From positions 15,383,001 to 15,443,000 of the forward strand of contig NC_092673.1 of assembly GCF_964355755.1 (NCBI RefSeq): a stretch of DNA of 60,000 bases, given 5' to 3'. This stretch comes from Antedon mediterranea (lineage: Eukaryota; Echinodermata; Crinoidea; Comatulida; Antedonidae). Of this stretch, positions 48,601-58,869 are shown in pieces. A model generated the notes under the pieces. That model ran no database searches. It was not told where the DNA came from and worked only from the letters and a program-made list of their open reading frames with translations. The translations under genes were made by a program, and so were the position numbers. How positions within the stretch are numbered: position 1 is the stretch's first letter; each line of letters begins with the position of its first letter.

Positions 48601-51600
48601 TTTTTAAATTAATGCATACTGAGTTTATTTTTTAGTTGAATATTAATTGGAATATTTACGTGAAATTGTGAACATTATAGCCAGTATAGTTTGTTTTAAA
48701 TTAGCTATAAAAATGATAATTTATTTATTTGTTTCTTACAATTGAATTTTGTGTACAGGCCTTGAATTTTACCGCGGCCACCGCGGCCAGTGCCGTCGGT
48801 GCCCTCCCAGTTGGCCTCAATGCCCTCGAAAATGAATAGCACCCACGGCCACTACTGGCCTGCCCTTTTTTTGCGTTGGCCGCGAGTGCCCTTCCCGAGT
48901 TTTACCACAATAAAAACCACTGAATTAGATAGAAAATAATGTCAAGAAGATTTGTTTACACGACTCGGACAAGACGCAAAACTATCACCTGTCTTTGTTG
49001 CAAGGGGATTTCCCTAAACGCATTTATTAATACACAAACAGTAAACAAAACATCGAACATTGCAATAGGGTAACCAAAACAATATCATCCCGGCCGCCGT
49101 ACGTGGTAAATCATGGTATAGATAGTACATCAATATACAGGGGTGTAAACTTTTAATAATCAAGCTAAAAACGTTCCTCGATCGGAGGTTACTGAAAGTA
49201 TTAAAGTCGCACAATAATCGAGCTAGCCGCCGCCTTCGATGAAAAAAATATTACACGCACTCCTAGCTAGCCTAGCCTATCCTCCCGCCGCCGATCCGGT
49301 CGAACACACGCAATTCAATGCATTGGGAAAACAATTCTATTTGACGCACACGCACCCTCTGATAAGAAATTTCACACACAAAAAACGTCGCGTGTGAGAG
49401 TACCACGCGCGAAGGATCGGCGGATCGTTGGAAAAACAATTCCTTTTGACGTACACGCACCCTCTGAGAAGAAAATACCATGTGCATTCCTGCATGGTGT
49501 AGTCCATTATACGTGTAAAATTAGGGGTGTTTACCTTTAGCACCAAAGTTAAACCTGCACCTCAACCCGAAGATCGTTGGAAGTATATCATATTTATATT
49601 TTATCGCACCCACCTCAATAATCCGGCAGACAGATCATCGAAAAATCTTGATTAACAACGTCGTACACTAAATTACCAAACGCATTTTTACCGAATTCAA
49701 GGAAATGGTATAGTCCAGAATACACGTGCCGAAGGCTAAACAGAGAGAGAAAGGGGTCGGTGTCCGTCCGTGTTTTGAATTCTTATAAATATGGGTTATA
49801 CTAACAAAAAAGCTTCAGAAATCGAAACTCGGAAAATAACTATAATTTATATTCTACTACATAATGTAATTGGCTTGATTTTTACCGTGGTTAACACTCT
49901 GTGTATGAATAGTTGTAGGTAAGGCCTACAAACAAATTGTTTTTGTATCATGTTTTCTCCGTCGGCTGCTAGCTAAGTAAGGCTGAGTAGCTTGCTGTTG
50001 GAAGGGTTTTTATACCTGTTCCGGGCCTTACTTGGTTGGCTTCACATGCCTTTTTATCGCATTATTTGAAACTAAACGAAACATTCAACACAGGACGGTA
50101 AACTATAAACGCTGAACATCGTACCTATTTATTATTTATATAGATCGTAAATACACGTAATATTTATATGAAATACAAAAAGATGTATTGTAGACAGTCC
50201 TACTACTACTCCGCGATCTGATGAATAGGGGGAAATCCCAAAACATTTTGCAGGTAGAATTTTTTTTTGAAAAAAATTCCACCCTCAACCGGAAAAAAGC
50301 TATTTTTAAATTTTGGCCTAGTTATTAAAATATTTTTTAATTTTGGCCTTGGTGCCCCTTTGATTTAAAACAAATGGCCTTGGTGCCCTCCCATTTGGCC
50401 TTGGTGCCCCTAAAATCAATGAAAACCGGAGGCCAAATGGCCTTGCCCCTAAAATCCCCAAATTCGAGGCCTGTGTGTAACAGTTGTTTGAAAACAAATG
50501 CTGATGTTCTCTCTTTTCTTTATTTATCCCCCGGTTGAAAAAAAAAAAGACAAAAGTAATGGGTACAGTATTTATACAGTACATCAATTTCTGTAAGAGA
50601 ACATAAATTTACGTTATTATCTGGTTTAACTTCTATTGCAATCAATCATGTTTTACAATCTCGTCCTGCACCAAAGCAACACACGGGTCCTACTAAACAC
50701 CACTCGCAACCACGTCGTCCTACCACTAGCTACAACGCGCAACCACTCGCAACCGAAATTCATATTATTAATTAAAGTACATTTGGCTTATTTATTGTTG
50801 TATTATCAATAAAAACATCAAATTAGTCAAAAAACGACGGAAAAACAATCGTCATTCAATGCGTCAACATTGTCCACGACATGTGTACACAGTACTCACG
50901 CAAGAAATAACAACTCAGAATATTGAGGGCTTAAGTGACAAGTGCCAGCCATTAATTATTCTAATGTTTTTCATAACAATTATGTCATTTAACCATTATT
51001 TTATTTCTTTAGATGTAATACAGTTACTGACAGAACAAAAATACAGGGATTTTTTTCTCGCGGATCTGAATAGATTAAATTATGTATTAAAATATACAGT
51101 ACATGCCCATAATAATACAATACAAAAAGGTACAATTTAATTAATTATTATTATTATTAATTTAATTATATTATTATGATAGGCCAAACAAGTATAAGAA
51201 TAGGTATTTAACTTTCCAATATTAATTTTAATATAAACAGCAATTGACAGCAGCCCAGAATGTACTGCACATTCAAAGTCAACGCCGACACCCAGTTCTA
51301 ACGATTGGCCATCGTTGCCAGAACCAAAGTCAATGCCGACACCCAGTTCTAACGATTGGCCATCGTTGCCAGAACCAAAGTCAACGCCGACACCCAGTTC
51401 TAACGATTGGCCATCGTTGCCAGAACCAAAGTCAACGTCGACACCCCATTATAATAAGGAAGCGAAACGAAATAAACCAAAGCACAACAAGAAATAACAG
51501 TGTAAATTGTTTCATGACGAACCCGCTGATAAATTGAACGTGAATGTATCGATTGGACTTACTAATTCTGAACCTGACTTGAACTTTGACGCGAATTTAT

Positions 51601-54600
51601 TGAATGGACTTACTACTTCCGAACCTGGCTTGAACATTGACGCAAATTTATCAAATGGACCTACAACTTCCGAACCTGACTTGGAATTTGACGCGAATTT
51701 ATTGAATGGACTTACTATTTCTGAACCTGACTTAAAATTTGACGCGAATTTATCAAATGGACTTACAGTACTACTTCTGAACCCGACTTGGACTTTGACG
51801 CGAATTTATCGAATGAACTTACTATTTCTGAACCCGACTTAAAATTTGATGCGAATTTATCGAATGGACTTACTACTTCTGAACCTGACTTGGACGCGAA
51901 TTTAGCGAATGGACTTTATACTACTTCTGAATCAGACTCAAAATTTGATGCGAATTTATCGAATGGACTTACTACTTCTGAACCTGACTTGAACTTTGAC
52001 GCAAATTTATCGAATGGACTTACTATATCTGAACCGGACTTGAACTTTGACACGAATTTATCGAATGGCCTTACAGTACTAGTTCTGAAACTGATAAATT
52101 GAACACTGTACTTCTGAACAAATAACTATACTAATATTTCGATGGCTGGCACAATTCAAGGGCCAGGTAAATTTTTAGAGCCTGAACAAATTTTGTCTGT
52201 ATTTATGTTTTCCGCACCAAGTAGTAGTGCTGTTCCCGATGGACTTAAAGACAAATGTATATTTTTTATTAGTTAATTATTATTAATGTCTTGCGTTGAA
52301 ACCAAAAGAAAAAGTCTAGCTACTGTACTGTACGTCGATGACTGTGGTGCTTGGAGTTCAAAAAGCTCTTCAAACTTACACATGTACATCTTTGACAATA
52401 ATCAGAAACTTTACTTTGTCGTCAAATGCAATGGACTATACTGCAGAAATAACAAAAAAAAACACTTGATTCTCAACCAGACGAAGACAAAATTATAGTT
52501 TTCAGATGGTATTACACAACTTTAAAACCAAAAAGAGGGACCAAGAATTCATTAGGACATCTGAAACAACGTGTACAAAAATGAAAGTTTACCAACAAAT
52601 GGTATTAAATGATGCCGAGTGCAACCCGCCGAGAGACCTTAAACAGGTACAAACCATCAAGCATACCGAGACCATCAAATTGCATCCAAACCAACATAGA
52701 AAGAACACTGCAGACGACATCCAAACACTCTTAAACAGTTATCAGGACAGCGATTTCATACAAGAGATCATACATACAAAGGGCAGTCCACCACGTCTGT
52801 ACTTGGAATCGACAGAACATTTAACTTAGGACCTTGTTATGTAACAACAACTATATACCATAACAAGAACTTAATGCGTAAAGGCAAACATTTACATTCA
52901 GTAATGCTCGGTCCGGTTTTTTTTAGGCTATGTTAAGAAGGTGTCAGAAATACTTTATAATTACTGTATGTAATTAAGCCGCACATGTCAACCAAATGGG
53001 TGCCAATAGATCGGAAAACAACTCCTGCGAGAGCATTAATAACATTTTAAAACTAAGTACAAATTGGAAATGCCTTAAATTGCCTGATTTGATAAAAAGA
53101 CTACGAGATGTTAGGTTACAGTTGACAGAAATACAGAGAGCTATAGACGGTACTGGGAATTTTGTGTTGTCACCATGGGTATCGACAATCAGCTCCCAAA
53201 AAAGAAAATAATGTCCACAACAGATGGGTTATTGCACTTTCCAATGACACCAAAAAGTGCAAGAAAGCTTGGGCAAAGGCGAGGATTAAAAAGAACGGTA
53301 ACTTAAAAAAAATAGTTAAGTTTCAAGGTTGAACAGTATTATAATATTTCTATTTAAAAATACGCCGTGGTTAGGATTCCGGCCCCAGAACTCAACTGCC
53401 CAGCGTTAGGGAATCCGACACGCTATTGCGCATGCCCAGAGCGAAGTAATCGGCGACTCTATACTCCATCTACAGACTAACAGCGATGGATTAAATAGCT
53501 GCGCCACGGCGAACTAGCCTAGATGCCTACCAGCTAGATGTGACCAGGGGCCTATTTATTACGTAATTAAAAAAGTGGTTGCTTCATGACTAGTTTTATG
53601 ATATTTCAAGTACAAAATAAAAGATTTCATATAACGCATTATACTGTAATAACTGCGTATACAAGTTAATTTGTTGACGGGAGCCGCCACGCGGATATGA
53701 TGTGAAAAAACAGAACTGTTCGGGGAGTCAGGGTCGCAACGCTACGCTATTTTCGTACAGTTCTTGAAATACGCAAGCGTTATGACACTGGGCAGGCCTG
53801 TGTTTTTCTCCCGTTCCGAACTTCATACTTCCTCTGTCTAATAAAATTACAGCATTACGATTCTTAGATAGATACTGATTCTTATCAATATCATAGTAAT
53901 TATTTTAACGCATGGCGTAGTCGTATTTTAATTATTAATTCACGTATGGCCTAGGCCAAGTTTCATCCATCACTCTCTTCCCCGCGCAACGACTAACTAG
54001 GCAGTAAATCCCTTAGGACACTCCGACTCTCTGTGGTGTGGTGCGCAGTCTGTGGCACTAAGTGTCGGATTCCCTAACGGTGGGCAGTTCCGGTGCCGGA
54101 ATCCTAACCACGGCGTTAAAAATAAACATGTGTTCTTTGTATAAGGATGTTCAAATAAAATATTATTTTGCAACAATGACTTGTTATTACCGTAAACGAT
54201 TTTATGTTTCCAAATACAGTACAACTTATTCATTCAAAATATGTCAACATAATAATATTAATAATAATAATAAGAAAGTAATAAAAAAAAATTCAGTATA
54301 GCCTAATTGTTCATCACTAAGCCTAGGCTAGGCCTAGGCCCTATTACCTATTTGTGACCCGATCTCGCAAAACCCTCTCTTTGTCGGCAATTCAAAATTC
54401 ACGTAATCAGTCAAAATACGTCCAATTCGACTACCCTGGCAGATTACATATTTTTGCATTTTCGAAATATTTCACTATTTAAGAATACGTCTACCTGATT
54501 TAAACTCCCGAAATTTAATTAAAATTATGAAAAAATAAAGTTTTAAAAACATGTATTTTCCTCAAGCCTAACAATTTATTCACGATCTACGCTAAAATTT

Positions 54601-56399
54601 TGCGTAAATTCAGGTGAAAGTTGCCGAGTTTGACGATATTTTGATCGCCAGTTCGCTGCACAATGTTGAAAGGTCACACATCAAAATAAAGCTCATCCAT
54701 TTGACATTCCAAATATGGAAGTTTTAGGGCGGCGTTTAAAGAAGGAACCAATGAAATCTTTGATTTACTATGACATAATTTTAGAAAATTCGGTTCTTCG
54801 AAGTTTCTGGAACAGCGAGCTGCGTGTGTTGCTATGGCGCATCATCGCAATAACAAACGTTATTGGTCAACGCGCTAGATGTTATACGTTCTACGCGCGG
54901 AAATAAAAAGTTGTTTACATTTTTGTGAGGTTATTTTCATTTTACACACAGCATGTCGTAAATTGGAATAAAAACGATTTTAATATTCAAAGTAAAGTGT
55001 TCGGCGTGTTCTGCAATAGCTGTAGCCTGTATTTGTTTATTCCATAGTAAAATAGACAAGTCAAAAACAATTCATAAATTCAATTGTATTTTCTATATTT
55101 TTTTGGGCTAGGCCTTAATTTTATTATGGTTGTAGGCCTACTACTACTGGGCCTAGCTTTATTGTCAATAAATAGTTTTCTTTATACATTTTATATATCC
55201 AATCGGCTCTTAATTATTTATTTAATTTATTGTCCAGTCCATTCATATTAAATGTTTTTTTTTAATCATTGGATTCAAGTCCAAACATTACAGCGAATCT
55301 TCCACGTTATAAAAAAAATAAATGTATTAAATCGTCAAGACAATGTTAGTATAGCTAGCAAGCTGTGACTCTGCAAGGCGCCAAACTTGTCTAGGCTAGT
55401 TTACTACTAACGCCGGCCCAGTGTCGATGCACCCCTGCCATACACGGCTTGATGAACACCCATCAGTAAAGTCTTAGTCTTACAGGCGATGACGACGAAA
55501 ATCTGAATAGGCCTAGCTAGGCCTAGGCCTGCTTGGTTTTTCGTTGTTGATATCGTAAACACCTACGAAACCAGTTAAAATAAGCTTGACGTTATAATGC
55601 TGCTTTTCAATAGTGCAAAATAGTTAATTCGAGTGACTAAATAGGTTAAAACGGGGTCTGAAATCAGTCAAATTGACTATGATGTGCACGCTGCTATTAT
55701 ATCGCACACACTTCCTGGTATGACGTCATTGTGCCTTAGACCAAAATACCGCGTTGCTACGGAGTGAGTTTTCAGCGCCTATCAAAAAGAATTTCATTAC
55801 AAACTTCAAACGCGATTTTCTCGTAAACTAATTGAATGATTTGTAAGTTTTTAAAATGTAATAACTTTTTAAATATTTACTCAATTTTTATGAAATTAAC
55901 ACCACTACAAAGCTTATGATTAAAATAATCCAAATATATAAAAAAATACAAAATGAATATTTCCGACAAAAGTAGGGTTTTGCCAGATGGGGTCACATTT
56001 ATTAAAAACACTCTCATATGCGAATTATTACATTGCTGAAGAAGGCCGCTTTCTTTGGTCATAATTCTTGATAGAGGCCTAGGCCGGGACGAATCGTCTC
56101 GGGACGAATCGTGCCTCTGTCTGACAGTGGTTCACTCTGAGTTTGATACTTATCAATACAACAAAAAGGAGGTCAATGGCCGCCTAGAGTAGAGGCCTAG
56201 TAGGCCTAGGCTAGGCTAGCCTACTACTAGCTAGGCCCTAGGCCTTGTAATAAAATAAATACTTTACTTTACCGTTTAGAAATCGTCGATCAGATACATC
56301 ATCAACTGTTGAAGAATTAATAAATTCTCTGTGCATACGTTTACATACAAATTCTAAAATCCAATTCCATATTTGAGTATTTTCAAAATGTTCAGACAT
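39435..56399 (-). CDS. TERF1/TERF2: Telomeric repeat-binding factor (TRF1/TRF2 family), complete
   Basis: Twelve coding exons: 56399-56273, 47420-47182, 45314-45225, 44779-44630, 43484-43372, 42442-42316, 41811-41775, 41450-41357, 40584-40531, 40443-40408, 40065-39995, 39646-39435. All are GT-AG with matching phases; the sum is 1350 bp (449 residues plus TGA). The start ATG has an in-frame TGA 27 bases upstream. The TRF homology (dimerisation) domain is about residues 8-205. A hinge with basic CRKRKPKKK (exon 5) and acidic DDDEEEEE (exon 11) follows. A C-terminal Myb domain (about 399-449) contains Trp401, Trp421, Trp442 and the telobox VDLKDKWRNM. The family binds double-stranded TTAGGG repeats as a homodimer in shelterin at chromosome ends. 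There is almost no domain before TRFH, unlike the acidic (TRF1) or basic (TRF2) vertebrate N-termini. GVRKYGEGNW is slightly TRF1-like; probably it predates the vertebrate split. Confidence 0.95.
40744..41345. repeat. 27-bp minisatellite, about 22 copies, in TRF intron 8
   Basis: Two unit types, CATTGTGGGCAAGTACAAGG+GTGTCCA and a variant with GTGGACAAGTGCAAAGATGT, largely alternate. The left end has four nearly identical units with GTAGAAGG. Two 33-bp units containing TTGTTGGCGTGGG lie 168 bp apart, which shows a higher-order duplication. The array ends 12 bases from the donor of TRF exon 8. Every unit length is a multiple of three with no stop in five frames, giving long open frames, including a Cys-rich one on the minus strand; I regard these as by-products. 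Confidence 0.9.
42316..42442 (-). other. TERF1/TERF2: TRF exon 6 with two in-frame donors
   Basis: The exon reads ICKRMSEHMSQRAGV...NVTRK. A donor at AAAA|GTGAGG (exon end 42328) and another at TTCG|GTATGC (exon end 42316) both leave phase 0, so the product would contain or lack VRIS. Both look usable; the longer form is used in the 449-residue model. Confidence 0.7.
42763..42853. repeat. 15-16-bp tandem repeat
   Basis: About six copies of GTACGTAAAA(T)CCAGG in TRF intron 5. The first two copies are 16 bp and later ones 15 bp, having lost one T. Confidence 0.85.
43046..43251. mobile_element. Long inverted repeat, probable paired Penelope-like termini
   Basis: Two arms of about 100 bp meet near 43148. 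TGATATAAAGTTTGCAGTAC, TTAGTTCTGAAAAGAACTGT and (T/C)GATCAATA are repeated inverted. Sequence related to one arm occurs at 33228-33290. The right arm has CTGAGGA (43153-43159) followed by a short CAAT...ATTG stem, resembling the start of a hammerhead ribozyme core. It lies in TRF intron 5. Confidence 0.5.
44487..44625 (-). mobile_element. tRNA-like SINE next to a splice donor
   Basis: On the minus strand, GGAGACTCGGGTTCAATTCC contains a B-box (GGTTCAATTCC). It is followed by a body with CTGTAAATGAGTACCTGG. The SINE sequence begins a few bases inside the intron after TRF exon 4, whose donor is GTAAGT at 44629. Confidence 0.55.
45501..46580. mobile_element. 1.08-kb TA-flanked inverted-repeat element
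   Basis: The termini are inverted copies of TACAGTACTGGT(C/T)AGAGGA and continue through CTTTCGACATTCC (about 32 bp, one mismatch). TA precedes CAGTACTGG on both sides, fitting a TA target duplication and the CAGT-type ends of pogo/Tigger-like Tc1/mariner elements. No transposase remains. It lies in TRF intron 2. Confidence 0.7.
46945..47044. mobile_element. TTAA-type MITE, family A, copy 3 (right half)
   Basis: GTGATGTGCCCATG, then CCGTATTTGGGCACA, then TCGATAGTGTAGA, then TTAA at 47041-47044. This is the same right half as the copy at 16286-16577; the left half is missing. It lies in TRF intron 2, just downstream of exon 2. Confidence 0.6.
48756..50473. mobile_element. 1.72-kb element with short inverted ends and 6-bp target duplication
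   Basis: The left end is CAGGCCTTGAATTT and the right end, reverse complemented, is CAGGCCTCGAATTT. TGTGTA flanks it at 48750-48755 and 50474-50479. Subterminal regions on both sides repeat GGCC...GTGCC-rich motifs. The interior is unusually CG-rich for the window and has an internal direct repeat (49325-49372 and 49427-49474, CACGCACCCTCTGA(T/G)AAGAA). No transposase found. It lies in TRF intron 1. Confidence 0.65.
51241..51497 (+). repeat. 51-bp coding-type minisatellite 1 (17-residue unit)
   Basis: About three and a half copies of a 51-bp unit. In one frame it reads PTPSSNDWPSLPEPKS(T/M), in phase with a preceding IDSSPECTAHSKS segment that begins after an acceptor-like ATAAACAG at 51240. 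The frame ends in TAA at 51495-51497 after a basic stretch (EAKRNKPKHNKK). This could be an exon of a decayed element protein; no known domain. Confidence 0.6.
51529..52095 (+). repeat. 51-bp coding-type minisatellite 2 (17-residue unit)
   Basis: Around ten imperfect copies of a unit encoding LSNGLTTSEPDLNFDAN. Different sequence from the neighbouring array but the same 51-bp period. Two units carry an extra CAGTA (near 51766 and 52071) that shifts frame. Another has a 3-base insertion and another a 6-base deletion that keep it. So the array once coded and is now breaking up. Confidence 0.8.
52160..53300 (+). pseudogene. Decayed MULE-type transposase with internal deletion
   Basis: Pieces in order match, from memory, the MULE-domain transposase family of invertebrates. 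They are an N-terminal VDDCGAWSSKSSSN...VVKCNGLYC region (about 52286-52498), VYQQMVLNDAECNPPRDLKQ (about 52587-52650), then FIQEIIHTKGSPP. In another frame GIDRTFNLGPCYVTTT follows (about 52808-52855), which holds the first catalytic-type Asp. A C-terminal ENNSCESINNILKLSTNWK block (about 53014-53070) is next, and finally DGLLHFPMTPKSARKLGQ (about 53223-53280). Between 52900 and 53000 most of the catalytic core is missing. Frameshifts and stops break it; not functional. It lies antisense in TRF intron 1. Confidence 0.75.
53363..54115. mobile_element. 753-bp non-autonomous transposon with 9-bp target duplication
   Basis: The ends are perfect inverted copies of CGCCGTGGTTAGGATTCCGG (21 bp with the next C). 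Similarity continues imperfectly for about 55 bp to GTTAGGGAATCCGACAC. TTAAAAATA flanks both sides exactly (53354-53362 and 54116-54124). A 9-bp duplication with long inverted ends is typical of Mutator-like elements. No transposase inside. It lies in TRF intron 1, less than 0.1 kb after the MULE-type transposase relic. Confidence 0.85.
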
Positions 56400-56603
56400 G
56401 TTGAAACGAATGAGAGTTCCCGCTTTTCAATTCTTTATTTAACAAATGTCTAGTCCACCGCACCACCACCACAGCAGCAGCGCAGCAGCAGGTAGTATAA
56501 ATAAACAAACTGCCAATCATGTTTTATTTTTTACGCAACGTCTGGTGTAAAAGGCTAGTCAGGCCAATAAATAATAGCAATTTAGTAATATTTATTGTGT
56601 TTT

Positions 56604-56690
56604 ATTATAACCAATGTGGTTACAGTTAAAAACAATAATAAAGAGTAGGAATTTAATATAAACATGATAAATGACATTCACATAGCAATT
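56604..56690 (+). repeat. Inverted repeat, left arm
   Basis: TATAACCAATGTGGTTACAG, AAACAATAATAAAGAGTAGG, then AATTTAATATAAACATGATA correspond to the reverse complement of 58870-58955. A second internal AACCAATTTGGTTACAG lies at 56710-56727. Confidence 0.6.
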
Positions 56691-57243
56691 TATCACTGTG
56701 TTTTGCTATAACCAATTTGGTTACAGCATGGTTACAGTTACACACATTATGATAACAAATGGGATACAATGAATTATGATAAAAGATATTACATACTGTA
56801 GGCCTATTTATTTTCTATAGCACACAAGTTGTATGATATGATACAATAGATTTTCTCCCAATTATTGAAGACATTTGCGATAATGCGTGCGTAGCATAGT
56901 GCACCTAACAAGATCATTTTTGCTATTTAAAACTCACATTTTAAAACCGTAAACGCATAAATTTGCAGTAGGCCTACTAGGCCTACGCTATATTCATAAG
57001 ATACGGTACAATAGTATAGATTTGTACAAAAGGAGCAGAACAATTAAATGTAACTGTCCCATTAAATCTACTGAAAAATGATCGCAAAGAATTTATTTAT
57101 AACTAGAGGGTACTTCGAGAGTACAAACCTCCGCCTACTGTAAAATTCCCCTACATAAAATGTCTCCGGAAAATATATATATATATTTTTTTTTTATTAG
57201 TTGTAAGTGTAAAAAGGCTAACTGCACACTACAAAGTTGTGGA

Positions 57244-57313
57244 TGAGAGTTTGGTGTAATGGTTATGTATCCAGCCTCTCACAGTTGAGATCGCTGGTTC
57301 AAGTCCCACTGAG
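57244..57313 (+). repeat. tRNA-like sequence (SINE head or tRNA pseudogene)
   Basis: An A-box-like TGGTGTAATGGTT and a B-box-like GGTTCAAGTCC are correctly spaced, but the acceptor and T stems do not pair. It directly abuts the broken end of the Penelope-like relic through a T-rich run. Confidence 0.5.
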
Positions 57314-57326
57314 AGTTTTTTTTAAA

Positions 57327-58684
57327 CATCTAATGTAGCCAGAACAGAATTATTAGGTAAATTTTGAATTTGGTTAATTTTGCGGATAAAGTCCGTGGAG
57401 TCCTGAATGTATGAAGGCAGATCAGTCACATATGGTCTAAGTAAATCGTCCACATATTCAGAAATTTTCTCTGTAGCAGTGCCATTGCCCGAAATAATGG
57501 GTCTACCAGGATAGCCTGCTTTGTGGATTTTAGGTAGGAAATAAAATCTGCCTGGAACTGGATTGACCTGTGTGCCAAATGAGGTCCAATCTTAGGATCG
57601 ATGGAGTGTTTTTTTACCATCACAGAAACAGATTTGGCCACCTTATCCGCAATTTCCGGAGTGGGATCCGTTGTAAGTTTACGATAATGAAGAAGATTGT
57701 TTAGCTGTCCTAAGGACTCCTCTTCATAAAATTTGATGTCCATGGCAACAGTGGCAGAACCTTTATCAGCGGGTTTAATGATAATATCATTACGCTGACG
57801 CAATTTGGCAATGGCCTGCCTCTCTTGTTTTGAGAGATTGTCACGTTTATCTGGACTCGGGACGTAGTTTTGTACATCCTTCTCAATAGCCTGAATAAAT
57901 GTTTCTAAAGCTGGACAACGATTTTTAGGTGGATTCCAGGAACTTTTTGGTTTAAATTTGTTAGCGTTGCCTTCGTTTTGCGTGGTGCTGCTGTCTGAAT
58001 CAGCAAAATGTTCACGTAATCGTAATCTTCTGGAGAAAGACTCCATATCCAAAGATAGTTGTTGTGCGCCGACCTGCCTTGGTTTTGGGCAGAATTTAAG
58101 TCCTCGGGAAAGAAGTTTTTTCTCTCCTTCGGAAAGTCGGCAATTAATTTCAACAACTGAATCAGAGGTGTTGCTCCGATTCTTGTTATAAGTCCGAACG
58201 AACCTTCTGCAGGGTTTCCTAAAAGCCCTGAAATCATCCGAAGGTAGAGTCATTTGTGTTGAAATGACCAAGTCTGCAGGTATAGACCAAATTTGTGATG
58301 TCCCCTTCGAGCCATTGCCGTTGATTGCTTACATCAATCATTGGCGATAATCCTGAGTTTGTTTTGAAACTCGGATGCAGGAAGTTCTCTTTTCAACTTC
58401 TTAGTTCTAGAGTGAATTTCAACGTCAAACTCAGTGAGGATTTTCCGGCAATTGCCAATTTAGATCTCATTGAGTTGACAAGCATTTTTGTGAAGGACAG
58501 CGTTCCAACGAGAACGCATGTCATCATCTGCAAATCGAATACCAGATGTGACATAAAATTGAAGTCCTTTAGGGGCCGAATGTTTAGAACGATGTAAAAG
58601 AAAAGTATGTAAATGGTGACGATACCTGACACGTTTCTCGGACAGGCGACGTAATTTGGTAAAGTTATCCAAAGTACCCTCCAT
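57327..58684 (-). pseudogene. Penelope-like retroelement reverse transcriptase, truncated and broken
   Basis: Minus-strand order: an N-terminal segment starting near 58684 (NFTKLRRLSEKRVRYRHHLH, then PKGLQFYVTSGI); the LSEGEKKLLSRGLKFCPKP segment; SKQERQAIAKLRQRNDIIIK followed by PADKGSATVAMD; and then, after a frameshift near 57570, FYFLPKIHKAGYPGRPIISG followed by the SEYVDDLLRP region. It stops at LATLDV (about 57325), before the catalytic YxDD motif and any GIY-YIG endonuclease. Stops occur after LNEI and after RIIAND. PADKG and LPKIHK...GRPI(I/V)SG are typical of Penelope-like reverse transcriptases. Not functional. Confidence 0.85.
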
Positions 58685-58869
58685 AATTACAGCAAAATCA
58701 GATCAAAATTGATACAAACAGTAGAAAATATATAAATTACTGAAAAAATGACAATTCTGTGGGTATCAGTGGCTGGATCTCAATGGAGATACAAAAATAC
58801 TGAAAAAATGACAAATATATTTATATATATATATATAGTATGTTGTTTTGTAGAGCACTCTTTATTTCG

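Larger units (their letters stand above)
47421..56272 (-). other. TERF1/TERF2: TRF intron 1 (8.85 kb)
   Basis: The longest intron of the gene is built largely of mobile elements: the 1.72-kb element (48756-50473), the two 51-bp arrays and MULE relic (51.2-53.3 kb) and the 753-bp element (53363-54115). From 54.3 to 56.25 kb I recognise only AGGCCTA-rich patches (54315-54350, 55490-55525, 56195-56245) and no coding exon. Confidence 0.6.

Noticed and set aside
50318-50587. 89-residue open frame, minus strand
   Set aside because: Lies across the GGCC/GTGCC-rich end of the 1.72-kb transposon; sequence is terminal-repeat material.
51241-52095. CRISPR-like regular repeats
   Set aside because: Units are contiguous with no unique spacers, encode repeated peptides, and the window is eukaryotic.
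57958-58191. Plus-strand open frame over the Penelope-like relic
   Set aside because: The opposite strand carries the recognisable reverse transcriptase; this is its shadow.
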